Of a stretch of DNA of 64,000 bases, positions 1-12,846 are shown in pieces. The stretch spans positions 1,550,001 to 1,614,000 of the forward strand of contig BSBM01001448.1 of assembly GCA_027924585.1 (NCBI GenBank). The letters run 5' to 3'. The position numbers and the translations under genes were made by a program. The notes beneath the pieces are model-generated. The model worked only from the letters and a program-made list of their open reading frames with translations, made no database searches and was not told the origin of the DNA. The DNA comes from Larix kaempferi. Taxonomy: Eukaryota > Streptophyta > Pinopsida > Pinales > Pinaceae. Position 1 is the stretch's first letter. Each line of letters starts with the position of its first letter.

Positions 1-127
1 TGGTCACTCATGGCCTACCTAAACCAACTTAGCCAATTCGTGACCACTTGCTATGATTTGGAGTCTGATTTTTCCTAGATAAGGGATTTTTACCATTTCT
101 AAGCCTACCACTTGTGAGTAATTAGAA
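1..127. other. Left flank of the nested copia element, probably CACTA interior
   Basis: This short stretch precedes an LTR element that ends at 14036. Bases 123-127 (TAGAA) are the target-site duplication matching 14037-14041, so this sequence was once continuous with 14042 onward, the decayed CACTA transposase region. I could not match a transposase exon within these 127 bases; it may be intron. Confidence 0.5.
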
Positions 128-948
128 TGTGAGGATATTACTATACTCCATCCTAGTCCTAGCAGCATTTTCATTATTTGCATTTTCAGTCATGCCTGCA
201 CTTTTAGGGTTTGCATGCATTATTTAGGGTTTGCATGCAATTGCATGCATCCCAGTCATCAGTCCCAACACCTAGCCCTCAGTTAGTTAGCCCTCAGAGC
301 TTCTTTCCACTCATTTTTATCCCTCCTAGAGCTTAGTGCGCCCTCCTTTCACCTACTGCATGAGAAAGGCGCCCTTCCTTACCTACCATTAAGTTATCTT
401 TACTTATCTTCAGTTCTCTCCTTGATTTTAGGCTTGATTGATTCTCAATTGACTGTATCACTCCGATGGACCTCCAGTGAGACTTGACTGCCCATTCTGA
501 CTTTAGTTAGCTCCTCATGCGCCCTCCACTAAGCCTCCATCATTCAGTTAGTTCTAGTTACACTCAGTTACACCTACCACACTCAGTTAGATTCAGTTTG
601 ACTAATGGTTGACAGTTACTTGAGCATTGATGACTCAACTGATGATGAGATAGACTACTAGTTGTGCTCTGATGACACTCCAGTGATCCTTTGATCACTC
701 CATGAAGGCTAATTCGAATTGCCACCTTAGGCATTTGAATCCTCATGCATTGTACTATTTATTTGTCCATATTGTGATTAATTAATTAGTGTGAGTGAAG
801 TATTGTTGCTTTTATACGAGTTCTATTGTATTATTATTTTGTTGCTCATTATACTGCATTGACAACTCTTCTTCTATTTTCTTGCTTAATCAATTAATTT
901 CTTGTGAGGTATACATCATCTCTTAGATCTGCTGTGAGGATTTTCACA
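128..948 (+). repeat. 5' LTR of the small copia-type element
   Basis: This 821-bp LTR begins TGTGAGGATATT and ends TTTTCACA directly against the primer binding site. It aligns over its whole length with 13226-14036 and carries scattered substitutions and small indels, so the insertion is not recent. A short internal repeat TAGGGTTTGCATGCA occurs twice near its start. Confidence 0.95.
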
Positions 949-960
949 TGGTATCAGAGC
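949..960 (+). promoter_or_regulatory. Primer binding site (initiator Met tRNA)
   Basis: TGGTATCAGAGC lies immediately downstream of the 5' LTR. This is the standard plant copia primer site, complementary to the 3' end of initiator methionine tRNA. Confidence 0.95.
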
Positions 961-1112
961 ATGTTGAGAGTATTGTTTATCTCCATTCCTGAGAGTTTTT
1001 TGTAGGTTATTATCAAGATTTTGAGTACAGCAGTTGCAGTAGTTTTTGAATTTATGCAGCAGTAGCAGTTGCAGATATTCTCTATTGTTTTTGCAGGTCT
1101 TCTATAGCTTCA

Positions 1113-1410
1113 ATGAATTCAGAAGAAATCCCTCCTCTTTCTCCATTTAACTATGATCTTCTTTCTCTATTCAACTATGATGAATGGAAACCGAATATGA
1201 TAGCACATTTGAAGAGAAATGGTCTCTTTGATTATTGCTTTGAAAGAGAGTTCGAATCCTCTGAAGAGGAGTATGACTGGTTAATTGAAGGTGACAGAGC
1301 TTGTGCAGCCATGATGTTTTCTATGCCTCTATACATGATACACCAATTCATTGATATTGAAACTCCAAAAGAGCTATGGATCACCTGGATGAAAGTTTTG
1401 ACATACAGAA
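1113..1410 (+). pseudogene. Copia Gag-like N-terminus, disrupted
   Basis: The frame opens at an ATG 152 bases after the primer site. The product resembles the N-terminus of plant copia Gag (UBN2/DUF4219 type): the run NYDEWKPNM matches the usual 'W..M...L' opening, and ETPKELW matches the conserved 'AW..L' segment. Around base 1376-1380 the Gag-like reading appears to move by one base into the frame that continues after the insertion (starting MDHLDESFD). This suggests a 1-bp lesion just before the solo LTR at 1411, and in the original frame a stop soon follows the insertion. There is no zinc knuckle. Gag normally packages element RNA; this copy is probably non-functional. Confidence 0.75.
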
Positions 1411-2734
1411 TGTCACGTCCCCTCCCATCATACCAGCTAGATGGAGAGGATCGTGAGGTTAAACCGGGCATCCAGCCCCATAAACTTATTGGATAAGCAT
1501 TCACATAATATAATGAAGATATGTAGATGCATAATTATTTTTAAAACACAGCGGAGGTAATATCATTTACACCCTCACCATACATTCAGATATCCATCAA
1601 ATAAATAATTGCAAGAATATACAGGAGAATACTTATCTTATAAGAAAGTAGTCCCTGAGCAACCAACTACGCTTCTGCAACGTTCCACCCAACCGTAGGC
1701 CAGTGTGCTCCTCAATCTCTTTGCACCACTGCCACCCCCGAGTTGGGCATGATCTCCACAAGGAAAAGGGGAAAACAGGCTCTCACATAGCCAAAGGTAT
1801 ACCAGAATCAGCCAAGCCCATCAGCAATTGGGTTTCTCAGGTTGTTAAGAGATGGATGCATATAACATCAAAAGCATAAGTGTTGGGCATGAGAAAACAC
1901 TTATACAGTGAAGTTCCCAACAGTGGGTTTCCACCAGTTCCAGAAAAACGTGGGCAACCAAAAACAAAAGGAGGATATGGGAAATCAACCCTAGGAGAGC
2001 AGAATCGTTTTCAGAAAAATGCTCATGGGCATTTCGTGGGCAGAAACGGCCTCCATAACCCCAAAAATAGTGGCTCTCTTCTCCCAGCCACTGAGCTAAC
2101 CAAAAACGAGTTTGCAGACATGGAATAATGCATGAAATGGTGAAAAACGTGAAGGATAAAACCCCAACAAGCTCAGACTGCGTGAGAGGATGAATGCCAT
2201 AGGTGAAGAATGGCTTTGGGCACAATTTCGTGGGGGGGGTTTTCTTGCCCAGCACACCAAAACTCAATTTCCCAGGTTGCTGTCTTGCCCATACACGAAA
2301 ATTGACGGCCATACCTCTCCCATCCCAAGGTATTAATTGTCTCAACCAATTATTGGAAGAATTAAATGATTGGGTGCATGAGACCAAATGGGTAGTTGAG
2401 AGTTCATGGGTTTCCTCAATGGAATGGCTTAACACCATGGCTCAAGGGTTTGGTTTATTTTCCCTCCCTATTCCTTGTAAATATCATGCCCCCATCTCTT
2501 TGTTGCATTGCGTAGTTAGTTGTGAGTATTTTTCATTAAAATTCGTATTTACATGATGTCTCATTTACATTGTGCCCATCTAGCACAAGAGTCATAAGCA
2601 TCTACTTTAATTGCCGATACATAAACACTAAATCAATGGTGGGGCCTTGGCCTTGAGCTCCTCACCATGATTAAACATCAATATTTACATCATTTACAAT
2701 ATTAATGCAATAGGGTCAAGCTTGGGACATTACA
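1411..2734 (-). mobile_element. Solo LTR of the TGTAAC/TGTCAC gypsy-like family
   Basis: A 1,324-bp segment bounded by TGTCAC and ATTACA is flanked by CAGAA on both sides (1406-1410 and 2735-2739), the footprint of an LTR insertion whose internal part was lost by LTR-LTR recombination. It shares blocks with the LTRs at 3033 and 10894: the 'accacccccgagttgggcat' box, the 'ggccttggccttgagctcc' box and the end near TTTACATCATTTACAAT. The minus orientation is inferred from those relatives, whose primer site shows their direction. Short open frames in it are chance. Confidence 0.92.
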
Positions 2735-2739
2735 CAGAA

Positions 2740-3032
2740 TGAAGGAATTGGTCCAAACCCTTTTGAGAACAAGCAAAGTGATGCATTTTCCCTCCTTGAT
2801 GATCTCATTGATCATGAACTAGTATCAAACACATCTCATATTGAAGTTGTCCACAAAGAAGAAGAACTTGCAGATTCTACACTCATGCTCCAAATTTCTT
2901 CTCTTTCTATGCCAGCTCACACTCTAGATATTGTAGAAGGTTCTAAATCCTCTCTTGCACAAGCGTTTGTTGGTTTGCATCATGATCACATGAATATTTT
3001 GGAGGTAAAATCAACTATTGGAGGTAATGCAT
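2740..3032 (+). pseudogene. Middle part of the small copia-type ORF
   Basis: An uninterrupted frame of about 98 codons runs from the solo LTR to the next insertion. The product is acidic and polar (for example NPFENKQSDAF, VVHKEEELAD) and has no pol motif that I recognise. The frame continues without a shift into 12591 once the 3033-12585 insertion and one TGCAT copy are removed. A frame kept open across a 9.5-kb insertion indicates that it was coding before the insertion. It may be a diverged Gag C-terminus or a captured sequence. Confidence 0.6.
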
Positions 3033-4722
3033 TGTAACACACCCACAAGCAATTGTAACGCACCCACCCATCCATCCAAGGCAAGGGAGGGAAACATGAT
3101 GCCAATCTATGGGGCTTTTTAAGCAAACCCAGCCCATTCATTTGATTCATACACTTAAAACCCAAGTGTGCAGATGTAAATTCAACAAACATGCACAACA
3201 GAGATAAACTCATCCACACACATAATTTCATATGCATTCAATATATCAAAAACAATCATCAATCTAAACATTGCAGAAGTAAAGGCATAGACAGCAAGAC
3301 ACTTATATTTATGGTGAAATGGCCCCAAACAACTAGCTATGTTGCTGCAATGTTCCTCCCAACCATAGGTCTCTGCCCAGCCTGTTTTATTTCAACACTC
3401 AGAGACCACCCCCGAGCTGGGCATGATATCTACAAGGAAAAGGGGATTTCAAGATCATACACAACCAACTAATTATTTTCATTTAAGCCAAGCCAGTCCA
3501 CAGCTTGGTTTATCAGGATAAATCTAAACTTTCTTCATTTGTGGATGCTTCCACTCAAGCTCAAGCCAAAAAAATGGAAACCCATTTCAACCCCAACAAT
3601 CCCCTACACACAGAAAACTCATAAACTAGGATACACATGACAGCAAAATCACAACTTCTGGGCATGAAGAAAAAACGTTTTTACAGTGGGATGCCCAAAT
3701 GGGGTTTTCGTTAGTTTAAGAGAAACATGAGAAACCCAAAACGAAAATGGAAGATGGGAACAACCCTGGGAGATCAAGTCGTTCTTAGAAAAATGATTAT
3801 GGGCGTTCAAGGGCCAAAAATGGCCTTAACACAGTCATTATCTGGCAGCTGGGAACCAAAACGAATTTTGGGCAAAACTGTGACAGGTTGGCACCCGAAA
3901 TTGACATATACCCAGTCACACAGTTGATGGAAACATTCAAAAATGATTTATGAGGTAGGAGATAGCTACCAGGTTCACAAAAACGATTGTTCCATAATGA
4001 AAACCAATTCTGGAAATTCAAAAACGATTTCACAACAATAAGGAAACAACAAGCTATCAAACTTATCTATTGAGCTTCCCAATGGATTATCTTCTTCTCC
4101 ACAGTCCATTCATCACAAAAATGCCCTTCTTAGCTTGAAAACTAGTGAATTTATAGCGTACTCCATGAGAGAAATGCCCAGCAAGCTCCAAAAACGTGAG
4201 AGAGTGAAGTCTGATCATGAATAATAGCTTGGGAAGGCAATTCGTGGGTGTTTTCTTGCCCAAGAAGGAAAAACACGATTTTCCATGAGGGTGGCTTGCC
4301 CATACTCAAATTTGTACAGCCATCCCTCCCCAATCCCCAAGGCATTAACTACTTCACCCAACTCTTGGGAGAAATCAATGATTGGGTACAAAAGTCAACA
4401 TGGGTAGTTGAGGGTTTGATGGGTTCTCTCATTGACACTTGGCTTGACTTCATTGGCTCAAGGGTTTGAATATTTCCCTCCCAATTTCCTTGTAATATCA
4501 TGCCCCCATCTCTTTGTTGCATTGCATAGCTAGTTGTGGGTATTTTATTAAAATGCATATTTACATAATATCCGCAATTCCACTATGCCTGGCTAGCACG
4601 TAAACCATATGCATCAATAAATCGATGGCGAGGCCTTGGCCTTGAGCTCCTCACCATGATTTAATAACAATATTACATCATTTACAATTGTAATTCCATG
4701 GGGTTAAGATGGGGATGTTACA
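3033..4722 (-). repeat. 3' LTR of the non-coding LTR element
   Basis: This 1,690-bp LTR reads TGTAACACACCC to GATGTTACA on the plus strand. It is collinear with 10894-12585. About 90 bases from its right end is the conserved box GGCCTTGGCCTTGAGCTCC, shared with the other LTRs of this family in the window. Confidence 0.95.
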
Positions 4723-4736
4723 TACCCCTTCCCTTG
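4723..4736 (-). promoter_or_regulatory. Polypurine tract of the non-coding LTR element
   Basis: On the minus strand the sequence reads CAAGGGAAGGGGTA and abuts the 3' LTR. Its position and purine content fit the plus-strand priming site. Confidence 0.7.
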
Positions 4737-7700
4737 CAATAACACCGTCCTCGGTGTTCCAATACTTAGGAATAAATACCCACTTTATACATTTTTTCAA
4801 AATTCTCAAATGGTGGCAGGTTTGTCCTACATTTCATCTCTTTACTTTGAACTTTCAGGATCAAGTTTTTTGGCTTCCACAAGCTGTGCCTGCTAGCTTT
4901 GATCTTCCAGCTTTGCAGGTGGGCATCGCTCCACAGCAATCCCTTCCTTTTATTCACCATTCAACTGATCTACAAGTCTGGAAATTCATGGCTGCCGTCT
5001 TCCTTGTTGTCCCTGGAAACTATTTGAGGAATATTTTCAGCCAAATCAAATAGCTTTTGGTCTGCTGCCATGATCAATATGCACAACTGGCTCTCTCTTT
5101 TCTCACTAGCAACACTTGGCTAGTACTAGCTGCACTCGATGGCTTTCAATGTCTCAGCTGTGAGACTCATCATGGCAATTCTTCTTAGGAAAAGCATAAC
5201 ACAATATTAAAATTCGTCAATTATTTTTCCAATTGACTTGGAACATCCATGATTTACTCATGTGAATTTCATACTTTTCATGCTTTCCCAACATACACAT
5301 GAACTCATTCATGTTCATCCTTTCACAAGAAATTTACTATTTCAGCATTCACAATTCATTTCAAGCAAATAAACACATTCTTCTTCTAGTCATGACATGC
5401 ATTCAACAATTCTTTGTTTTATAAATGCATCAATAAAAAGGAAAGAGAAGAGTAAGAGTTTCTCCCTCTTAGTCTTGTTTTATTATGGAGCTATGCCATC
5501 ACTGTGGTTTCATGCTCCCTAGTCTCTTTCACTTTAATGTGAATGCTTGAATTTCCCTTTATTGGCTATGACACTTAGTGTCTAAGGTCTGTCTAATGCT
5601 TTTCAACTTGGGTACCCCTTCCCATTCTGCTTACAGAACCTCTGGTTGCTAGGACTGACTCATGTCTGCTAGCACCATCTTTTATTACTGCTCATATTGA
5701 GCTCTTTAGGACAGTCATATGTCCATATGCATCCCTATGATGCCTTCCTGGTCCTTGCTTCCAACAATACCTACACTCAAACATTGAATCAATTCACATG
5801 TTTAGTTTATTTCATAAGGTTTTTCTCTAAACAAGAGTATGAGAAATCATAACCAAATCATATACACACGTATATTCATAAGCAAGAAGCTACAAGATAA
5901 CAAAATACTTATCTATATTGGATATCTTCACTTTATTCCATGGGATCCTTCTTTGCTTTACGAGCCTTGGATTTCTCGTGGACACAATTATGAATGTTGG
6001 GCCAGCACGTAGGCTACTCCACAATCATTCGAATAGGTAATGCCAGGCTAGTACACTGACTGGTTTTATAAATTGTTTAAGGGGTATTGGGCCAACATAC
6101 ACGTTGTTTCGCAATATTAAGTAGTGAATTCCCAACCAGTTACTCTTTGGATTTATCAATAATTACATATCGCCCACTCATTTAATCTCTGAATTTACCA
6201 GTAATTTTATAGTGCACAACTAGTTACTCTCTGGTTCTACCAAGAATTGTATTTCTTTCAAGGTCCTTGCTTTCCTACAATGCCCAAGGTTTCCAACAAA
6301 GAAACAATAGTGTATCAGCTTAGTTGTTAGAAGACTTATACCTGAAATATTCATTATTCCAAACAAGACATAAATGAAACTGAATACTTATCTGTATTGT
6401 GCGTTTCCCCTATGTTCCACAGGATCCTGCTTCGCTTTGCAAGCCTTGGGATCGCCTATGGACTTGGATGTAGTTAATGCTTCACCAGTACACCTTCACG
6501 CCGACTGGATTTACCAAGCATTTGGTGGTGCCCAACTAGCCCCATACTTGGTTGGACCTCTCCATTGCCGATCCAGCACATTCGTCTGGGTCATCGACCA
6601 ATGGAAGTAAACTATGCCACCTGACCATTATAGGTCAAGGCTCTACTATGGAGCCATAGGCATCTCAGGGTTTTCATTCAGTCTTAGCGCCCGCCCTCCT
6701 ACTGCTGTCCCAATAGAGATTTTATGCCTTCACCAATGTCACCACACCTTCTTGCACCACAACCCTTCACACACACAACTCTTCATTCATACAAGGACGT
6801 CACTCCTTCTCTGGTGCAAATCGGTGGTTCCTTTTAGGAACTTATAGGTGACTTTGTTGACTACAGGTTAGCATGACCCCACTCACACAAGGATGATACC
6901 TCTTCTTATTACACAGCTCTTCGGGTCTGTCCATCCCTTCTGGTAATATTTCATGTGAGCATAGAAAGGTTACCAATTCCTATACAGTCCTTTTGCATAC
7001 CCTTCTTCACTTTTCTTCTTAATGTGCAGTATCAATCTGCATCTGTGTAGGCTGACAACACAAGAAGGATAAGCAAGCTCATCAGTATTGTTGTTAAATT
7101 TTGTAACCACAATCCATATCATTCACTATCAAGTATTGAAACACCAGGAATGCATCCATTCCCTTAGGGTGTAGTCAATATTGAAAACCCTATCATGACC
7201 CAGCACCAGAAAAGGTGTGCACCCCCTTTCCAATGTGCGCCATGTAGTCCCTAATCATACTCAAGCAGTCTGCAATGATATAAATAAGATAGAGCATGCT
7301 CTGCATATTAACCCTAATAATTTAGACATGCATGTTCTTGTCTAGGGTCACAAAATACTCATTCATTTTGCAGATGTATCTCACATTCTTTCTGGGCATA
7401 GCTATACCATCTCACTCTTATGGTTTACCGACATGCGGTTTGGCTGAGATATTATTAATGGCGTTTCACCCGAAACCCATTTCCAAAACATGGGGTCTTC
7501 CCCATCTAGTTTGGCTTTTGCAGGCCATCACTCCTGGTCTTCTTGCAATGTGTCTTCCTGGCACATTTATCAAATAACCAAACAGTTAGCAGCATTTAGC
7601 AATAAAATTCAAATATGATTTCTCTAATTAGTCAATGGCATTGATAATTAAATTCAAGTATGAATTGCAATTCTATCCTCTACGGAAATTGATTCACTTA

Positions 7701-9245
7701 GCCATGAGTCTGTTCTCATATCGTTTGGCTCTTGCTCACGGTAGATTCCCATCTTCATCATGGACTTACCCATATTTTCCCTACTCAAAACAATCTACCT
7801 GAAATCTGAAACTTCCTTCAGCCAAATGCTTTGTAAGTCTCTATGCATATAATATTTCATTGCTGCCACAGTCACTGAAGCATTTTAATATCACCAAAAA
7901 CATCTACTTCATGCTAATCATTACCATACTAGAGTTGCATGGTTTAATTACATCATTTTATGCAATCATTCTCTTGCATTCACAACAGCTCATGAAATGC
8001 TCCTAGGATCAACAATAGTTCACCATTCCATCTATTATCTAGTTGTAATGAAACATACACCACAATCATGCATTCACACAATGCATCTCAACATGTGCAC
8101 ATATACATATACATATGCATGCACTTTTACATCACTCACATAATCTTTTAGTTTGCAATCACTCAATGTATAACCACAAGATTGTACATAATATTTTAAT
8201 GCACATATACTCAATGCAACCCTGCATTAATTTATGAGTACTATGCATTCAAACATATTATGGCCTAACCATGTACTACCATGATAGGGGCATAAGTCCT
8301 CACTTGCTTTGGTTGTTAAACTCACAACCGTCATGGCATGACATAAATTCATATGAATGCATTGAGATTTCTAAGAAATTATAGGGTGTAAGGATCATTG
8401 CCTTCACTTACCCATACCTCACCATACTTGGTAGGTTAATAGTCCCATTCGAGCACTCAATACCATATGCAAACCAAATCATCATAGTTCAAAACATAGT
8501 TGAAGGGATCTCGCCAAATCCTCTTTCAACATTCATGCAATTAAGCACAAATAACCATTACCTGCATGGCTGTTATTAACATCACTTGATGTTACCTGAT
8601 CAGTTGGCCTCTTACCAAGGCTACTTAGTCCTTTTTCCAACATCATGATCATGGACTTGTTGCACCATCCTCTCCTCATAAGGTCGTTGGTCACGTGCAA
8701 CAATGTCATCAACTTCTTTAGCCATTTTTTGATTGTATTTGTCCTACAACCAATGCGGACACAACTAATTATTAGCAACCACCATAATTATCTCAATTGG
8801 CTCATTGCATATGTGAAACCTCACTATTTTACTAATATGCAATGTCCTATTTATGCACAAACATTTCACATGCATTGTGCAATTTTTCTTAATATTCCTA
8901 CTAGTGCATAGTCATATCATCTATCTAATCTCTTGCATTTCAGCATTCCTATGCCATAATTTATATGCACAACCACTTCAGAATTATAAATACAATATCA
9001 AGAGGGTAGTGGAGGAATTCTCCCTTCCAATTCCTCATTGTAGCATGGAATCCCCTCTTCCACATCATAGCTGATCTAATTTCATGGGCTCTCTACCATG
9101 CACACAAGCAATTATTAGCTATGATCTTCTCACAAAGTAGAAATTCAATATATGTATTCACGTGTATAACATTCATTCATGATATTTTCCAAGCAGACAA
9201 TTATTATGTTATAAACATAAATGGTTTAAGGTGAGATATTTCCCT
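4737..9245. other. Non-coding interior of the LARD-like element
   Basis: About 4.5 kb of AT-rich, pyrimidine-biased sequence with no frame longer than about 90 codons and no recognisable retrotransposon motif. A pair of diverged direct repeats occurs near 5905-5985 and 6380-6460: both carry 'acttatct.tattg', then 'ggatcct.cttcgcttt' and 'gccttgg', so an internal duplication of roughly 480 bp is likely. A short run of CATATA repeats lies near 8100. Confidence 0.7.
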
Positions 9246-10345
9246 TTAATCAGCATTGCCTTGCTGCTCCCATTGCTTTTCCCCATTTGGCGCAAATATT
9301 AAGGGTAAAATGGACGCCATTGTCGGGGATGTTAAGATTAAAATTGCCACGGGTGGCGCGGCTCTTATCGCAAATTTTTTCGCCGCGCGCATCGTACATT
9401 TACCTCTAATTTTTGCTGCCGCGCGTGCAAAATTTATCCTTAACATCGCCGCGGACATCGCAAATGTTATCGTTATTTTTTCCGCCGGTGTCGCGAATAT
9501 TTAGCTTAAAAAGTGTTGCCCGTGTCTCAGAATTTTAAGCTAAAATTCACCACCCTTGTCGCAGATCTTAAGGTTATTTTCGGCGCGCACACCGCGCAAA
9601 CATTCAACATAACTTTGCCACTGCACGCAGAAAGTTAGCGTAACTCCCGCCGCCGCGTCGCAAAGTTAATCTTAACTTCGCCACGCGCACGCAAAAAGTT
9701 AGCGTAACTTCCGCCGTCGCAACCCTTAGGCAGAATTTCGAAACACTTAGAAAAATTTTGGAATTTTTGTCTCTTCGCTTCGACGCAGAATTAGCAACAT
9801 CTTCGCGGATAGTGTTGCAAGAGATAAGGTTAAAATATCCATCCACCAACCCTGCGACCGCTGACCACTTCCCTTTGGCGTAGAATTAATAGCTATTTCA
9901 CCGACTGTTGCAGCGCTTTTGGGCTTATTTTTGCCGACAGAGTCGCACGAGTTAGCCCAATTTTTGCCGCCGCGCGCGCAGAAAATTAGTCTAACTTTCA
10001 TCGCCGCGCGCGCAGAAAGTTAGCCTAACTTTCACCGCCGCGTGCTGCAGAAATTAGTGTAAGTTCCGCCGCCGCATCGCAAAATTTAACGTTAATTCCG
10101 CCGCCTCGTGTTGCAAAACTTATCCTTAATTTCACCATCGCACGTTGCAAAAATTAACGCTAAAATTGCCGGCAGAGTCGCAAAAATCAACGCTAAACCC
10201 ACCAACCACATTGTAGAAATTTAGTCCAATTTTCACCACCATGCGCACAGAAAATTAGTCTAACTTTCGTCGCCGCGCGCGCATAAAGTTAGCCTAACTT
10301 TCGCCGCCACGCGGGCAGAAAGTTAGCCTAACTTTCGCCGCCGCA
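9246..10345. repeat. GC-rich tandem repeat array in the leader of the LARD-like element
   Basis: About 1.1 kb built of imperfect 30-45-bp units. Each combines a GC block (CGCCGCGCGCGCAGAA and variants) with a short palindrome-like core (AGTTAGCCTAACTTT and variants such as AAGTTAGCGTAACTT). The best-conserved units lie at about 9960-10345 and decay toward 9246. The array is strikingly GC- and CpG-rich against AT-rich surroundings. In element orientation it begins about 0.5 kb after the primer site, so it sits in the leader. Overlapping short frames on both strands come from the repeat. Confidence 0.85.
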
Positions 10346-10879
10346 GCCTTAGCAGAAAACTCAAAAAAATAGTTAGAAATTTTTTTGCAAATTTTCAAAG
10401 ACAGTTAGAATTTTTTTGGAAATATGTCCTTCGTTTCCTTACAGAGGTGAGCTACTTACATATCAAACTCGCATAAAACAGTAAAATTGTTTCAAGAAAT
10501 ATTGCACCTCTTCCATGTCAAGCATGAAACAACAAAATAATATAAGATGGCAGAGGTTGCGCCTCCTTTCTCTCCTCCACGGAGGCAAACAAAAAAATAC
10601 AAAACTGAATGCTACTGCATTGGAAACAATTTAAAACAAGCATTCAACCTAAAAAGGGATTCCCTCCCTCCTTCCTCAATTTCATAGAATGGAATCAATG
10701 CAAGCAATTTTGCAAGAATCCCCAAAACAGTCGTGGAAATGATTTCCCATATTAATCAAATAGAAGCTATGAGATCTTCGGGTTTCTCTAATTCATTTTA
10801 ACTTCAAATACTACATACATATACACACAATGATTTATATCTCTATGAAGGGCCCAACAGCCGTAGTGTTGAACCTTAA
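10346..10879. other. Leader between the tandem array and the primer site
   Basis: About 530 bases with no open frame, containing several A/T homopolymer runs. In element orientation this is the first untranslated sequence after the primer site. Confidence 0.6.
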
Positions 10880-10891
10880 GCTCTGATACCA
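10880..10891 (-). promoter_or_regulatory. Primer binding site (initiator Met tRNA), minus strand
   Basis: GCTCTGATACCA on the plus strand is the exact complement of TGGTATCAGAGC. It lies two bases inside the LTR at 10894 and fixes the minus-strand orientation. Confidence 0.94.
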
Positions 10892-10893
10892 AT

Positions 10894-12585
10894 TGTAACG
10901 CACCCACGAGCAATTGTAACGCACCCACCCATCCATCCAAGGCAAGGGAGGGAAACATGATGCCAATCTATGGGGATTTTTAAGCAAACCCAGCCCATTC
11001 ATTTGATTCATACAATTAAAACCCAAGTGTGCAGATGTAAATTCAACAAACATGCATAGCAGAGATAAAATCATCCACACACATAATTTCATATGCATTC
11101 ATTATATAAAAAACAGTCATCAATCTAAACATTGCAGAAGTAAAGGCATAGACATCAAGACACTTATATCTATGGTGAAATGGCCCCAAACAACTAGATA
11201 TGTTGCTGCAACGTTCCTCCCAACCGTAGGTCTCTTCCCAGCCTGTATTTCAGTACTCAGAGACCACCCCCGAGTTGGGCATGATATCTACAAGGAAAAG
11301 GGAATTTCAAGCTCATACACAGCCAATTAATCATTTGCATTTAAGCCAAGCCAGTCCACAGCTGGGTTTATCAGTTTAAATATGAACCCTCTTCATTTGT
11401 GGATGCTTTCACTCAAGCTCAAGCCAAAACAATGGAAACCCATTTCAACCCAACAATCCCCTACACACAGAAAACTCATAAACTGGGCATGGATACACAT
11501 GACAGCAAAATCACAATTTCTAGGCATGAAGAAAAAACGTTTTTACAGTGGGATGCCCAAATGGAGTTTTAGTTAGTTTTAGAGAAACGTGAGAAACCCA
11601 AAATGAAAATGGAAGATGGGGAACAACCCTGGGAGAGCAAGTCGTTCTTAGAAAAATGATTATGGGCATTCAAGGGCCGAAAACGGCCTTAACACAGTCA
11701 TTATCTAGCAGCAGGGAACCAAAACAAATTTTGGGCAAAACTGTGACAGGTTGGCACCCGAAATTGACATATACCCAGTCACACAGTTGATGGAAACATT
11801 CAAAAATGTTTTCTGCGGTAGGAGATAACTACTGGGTTCACAAAAACGATTTTTCCATAATGAAAACCAATTCTGGAAATTCAAAAACGATTTCACAACA
11901 ATAAGGAAACAACAAGCTATCAAACTTATCTATTGAGCTTCCCAATGGATTCTCTTCTTCCCCACAGTCCATCCATCACAAAAACGCCCTTCTTATCTTG
12001 AAAACCAGTGAATTTGTAGTGTACTCCATGAGAGAAATGCCCAACAAGCTCCAAAAATGTGAGAGAGTGAAGTCTGATCATGAATAATAGCTTGGGAAGG
12101 CAATTCGTGGGTGTTTTCTTGCCCAAGAAGGAAAAAGACGATTTTCCATGAGGGTGGCTTACCCATACTCGAATTTGGACAGCCATCCCTCCCCAATCCC
12201 CAAGGCATTAACTACTTCACCCAACTCTTGGGAGAAATCAATGATTGAGTACAAAAGTCAACATGGGTAGTTGAGGGTTTGATGGGTTCTCTCATTGACA
12301 CTTGGCTTGACTTCATTGGCTCAAGGGTTTGAATATTTTCCTCCCAATTTCCTTGTAATAACATGCCCCCATCTCTTTGTTGCATTGCATATCTAGTTGT
12401 GGGTATTTTATTAAAATGCATATTTACATAATATCCGCAATTCCACTGTGCCTGGCTAGCACGTAAACCATATGCATCAATAAATCGATGGCGGGGCCTT
12501 GGCCTTGAGCTCCTCACCATGATTTCATAACAATATTACGTCATTTACAATTTTAATTCCATGGGGTTAAGATGGGGACGTTACA
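10894..12585 (-). repeat. 5' LTR of the non-coding LTR element
   Basis: This 1,692-bp LTR begins TGTAACGCACCC and ends GACGTTACA on the plus strand. It is collinear with 3033-4722 with few differences. The first 22 bases are a partial duplication, with TGTAACGCACCCAC occurring twice, which is also seen in the other copy. Confidence 0.95.
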
Positions 12586-12590
12586 TGCAT

Positions 12591-12846
12591 TCGCTCTCCT
12601 CAAGCAATCACCTCTTAGTTACTACTATATGATCGTTATTCCATGCTTTCAGAAGGTTATTGAAGAATATGGCCATTTCCAACTACTTGGGATAATTTCT
12701 CATGCATATGATGGTTTTGATCTCACCCCTGCTGGTTCAAAGGAGATCTCAAGAAACCATTTATCAAGTCTTGGTGTTGATTTGGATTCCAAGCAATCAT
12801 TATTATTTGATGGTTCGTTTTGGCATAATCTCACCCATGATGGTTG
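12591..12846 (+). pseudogene. C-terminal part of the small copia-type ORF
   Basis: This frame continues from 3032 and ends at TGA 12844-12846. The product has segments such as CFQKVIEEYGHFQLLG and DGFDLTPAGSKEISRN and contains no catalytic motif I know. Together with 1113-1410 and 2740-3032 the element would have encoded a protein of about 275 residues with a Gag-like start and an unfamiliar end. After the stop, 12847-13210 is non-coding; it holds a G-rich run near 13108. Confidence 0.55.

Larger units (their letters stand above)
3033..12585 (-). mobile_element. Non-coding LTR element (LARD-like), minus strand
   Basis: Two long LTRs (3033-4722 and 10894-12585, about 1.69 kb each) are flanked by a perfect TGCAT duplication at 3028-3032 and 12586-12590. 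A complement of the iMet primer site at 10880-10891, inside the right LTR, gives a minus-strand orientation, and a purine tract on the minus strand abuts the left LTR. The 6.16-kb interior holds no frame resembling gag or pol on either strand. This is the layout of a large retrotransposon derivative, which depends on a relative's proteins. The LTRs differ by scattered substitutions and small indels. It sits inside the small copia element and is younger than it. Confidence 0.93.

Noticed and set aside
1845-2438. 197-codon minus-strand frame
   Set aside because: It lies in a solo LTR with exact ends; the other LTRs of this family do not keep the frame open.
6374-6847. Two adjacent plus-strand frames of 77-78 codons
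   Set aside because: No homology, antisense to the LARD-like element, and located in one half of a diverged internal duplication.
9246-10001. Overlapping alanine-rich frames on both strands
   Set aside because: They are by-products of the GC-rich tandem array; frames on opposite strands mirror each other.
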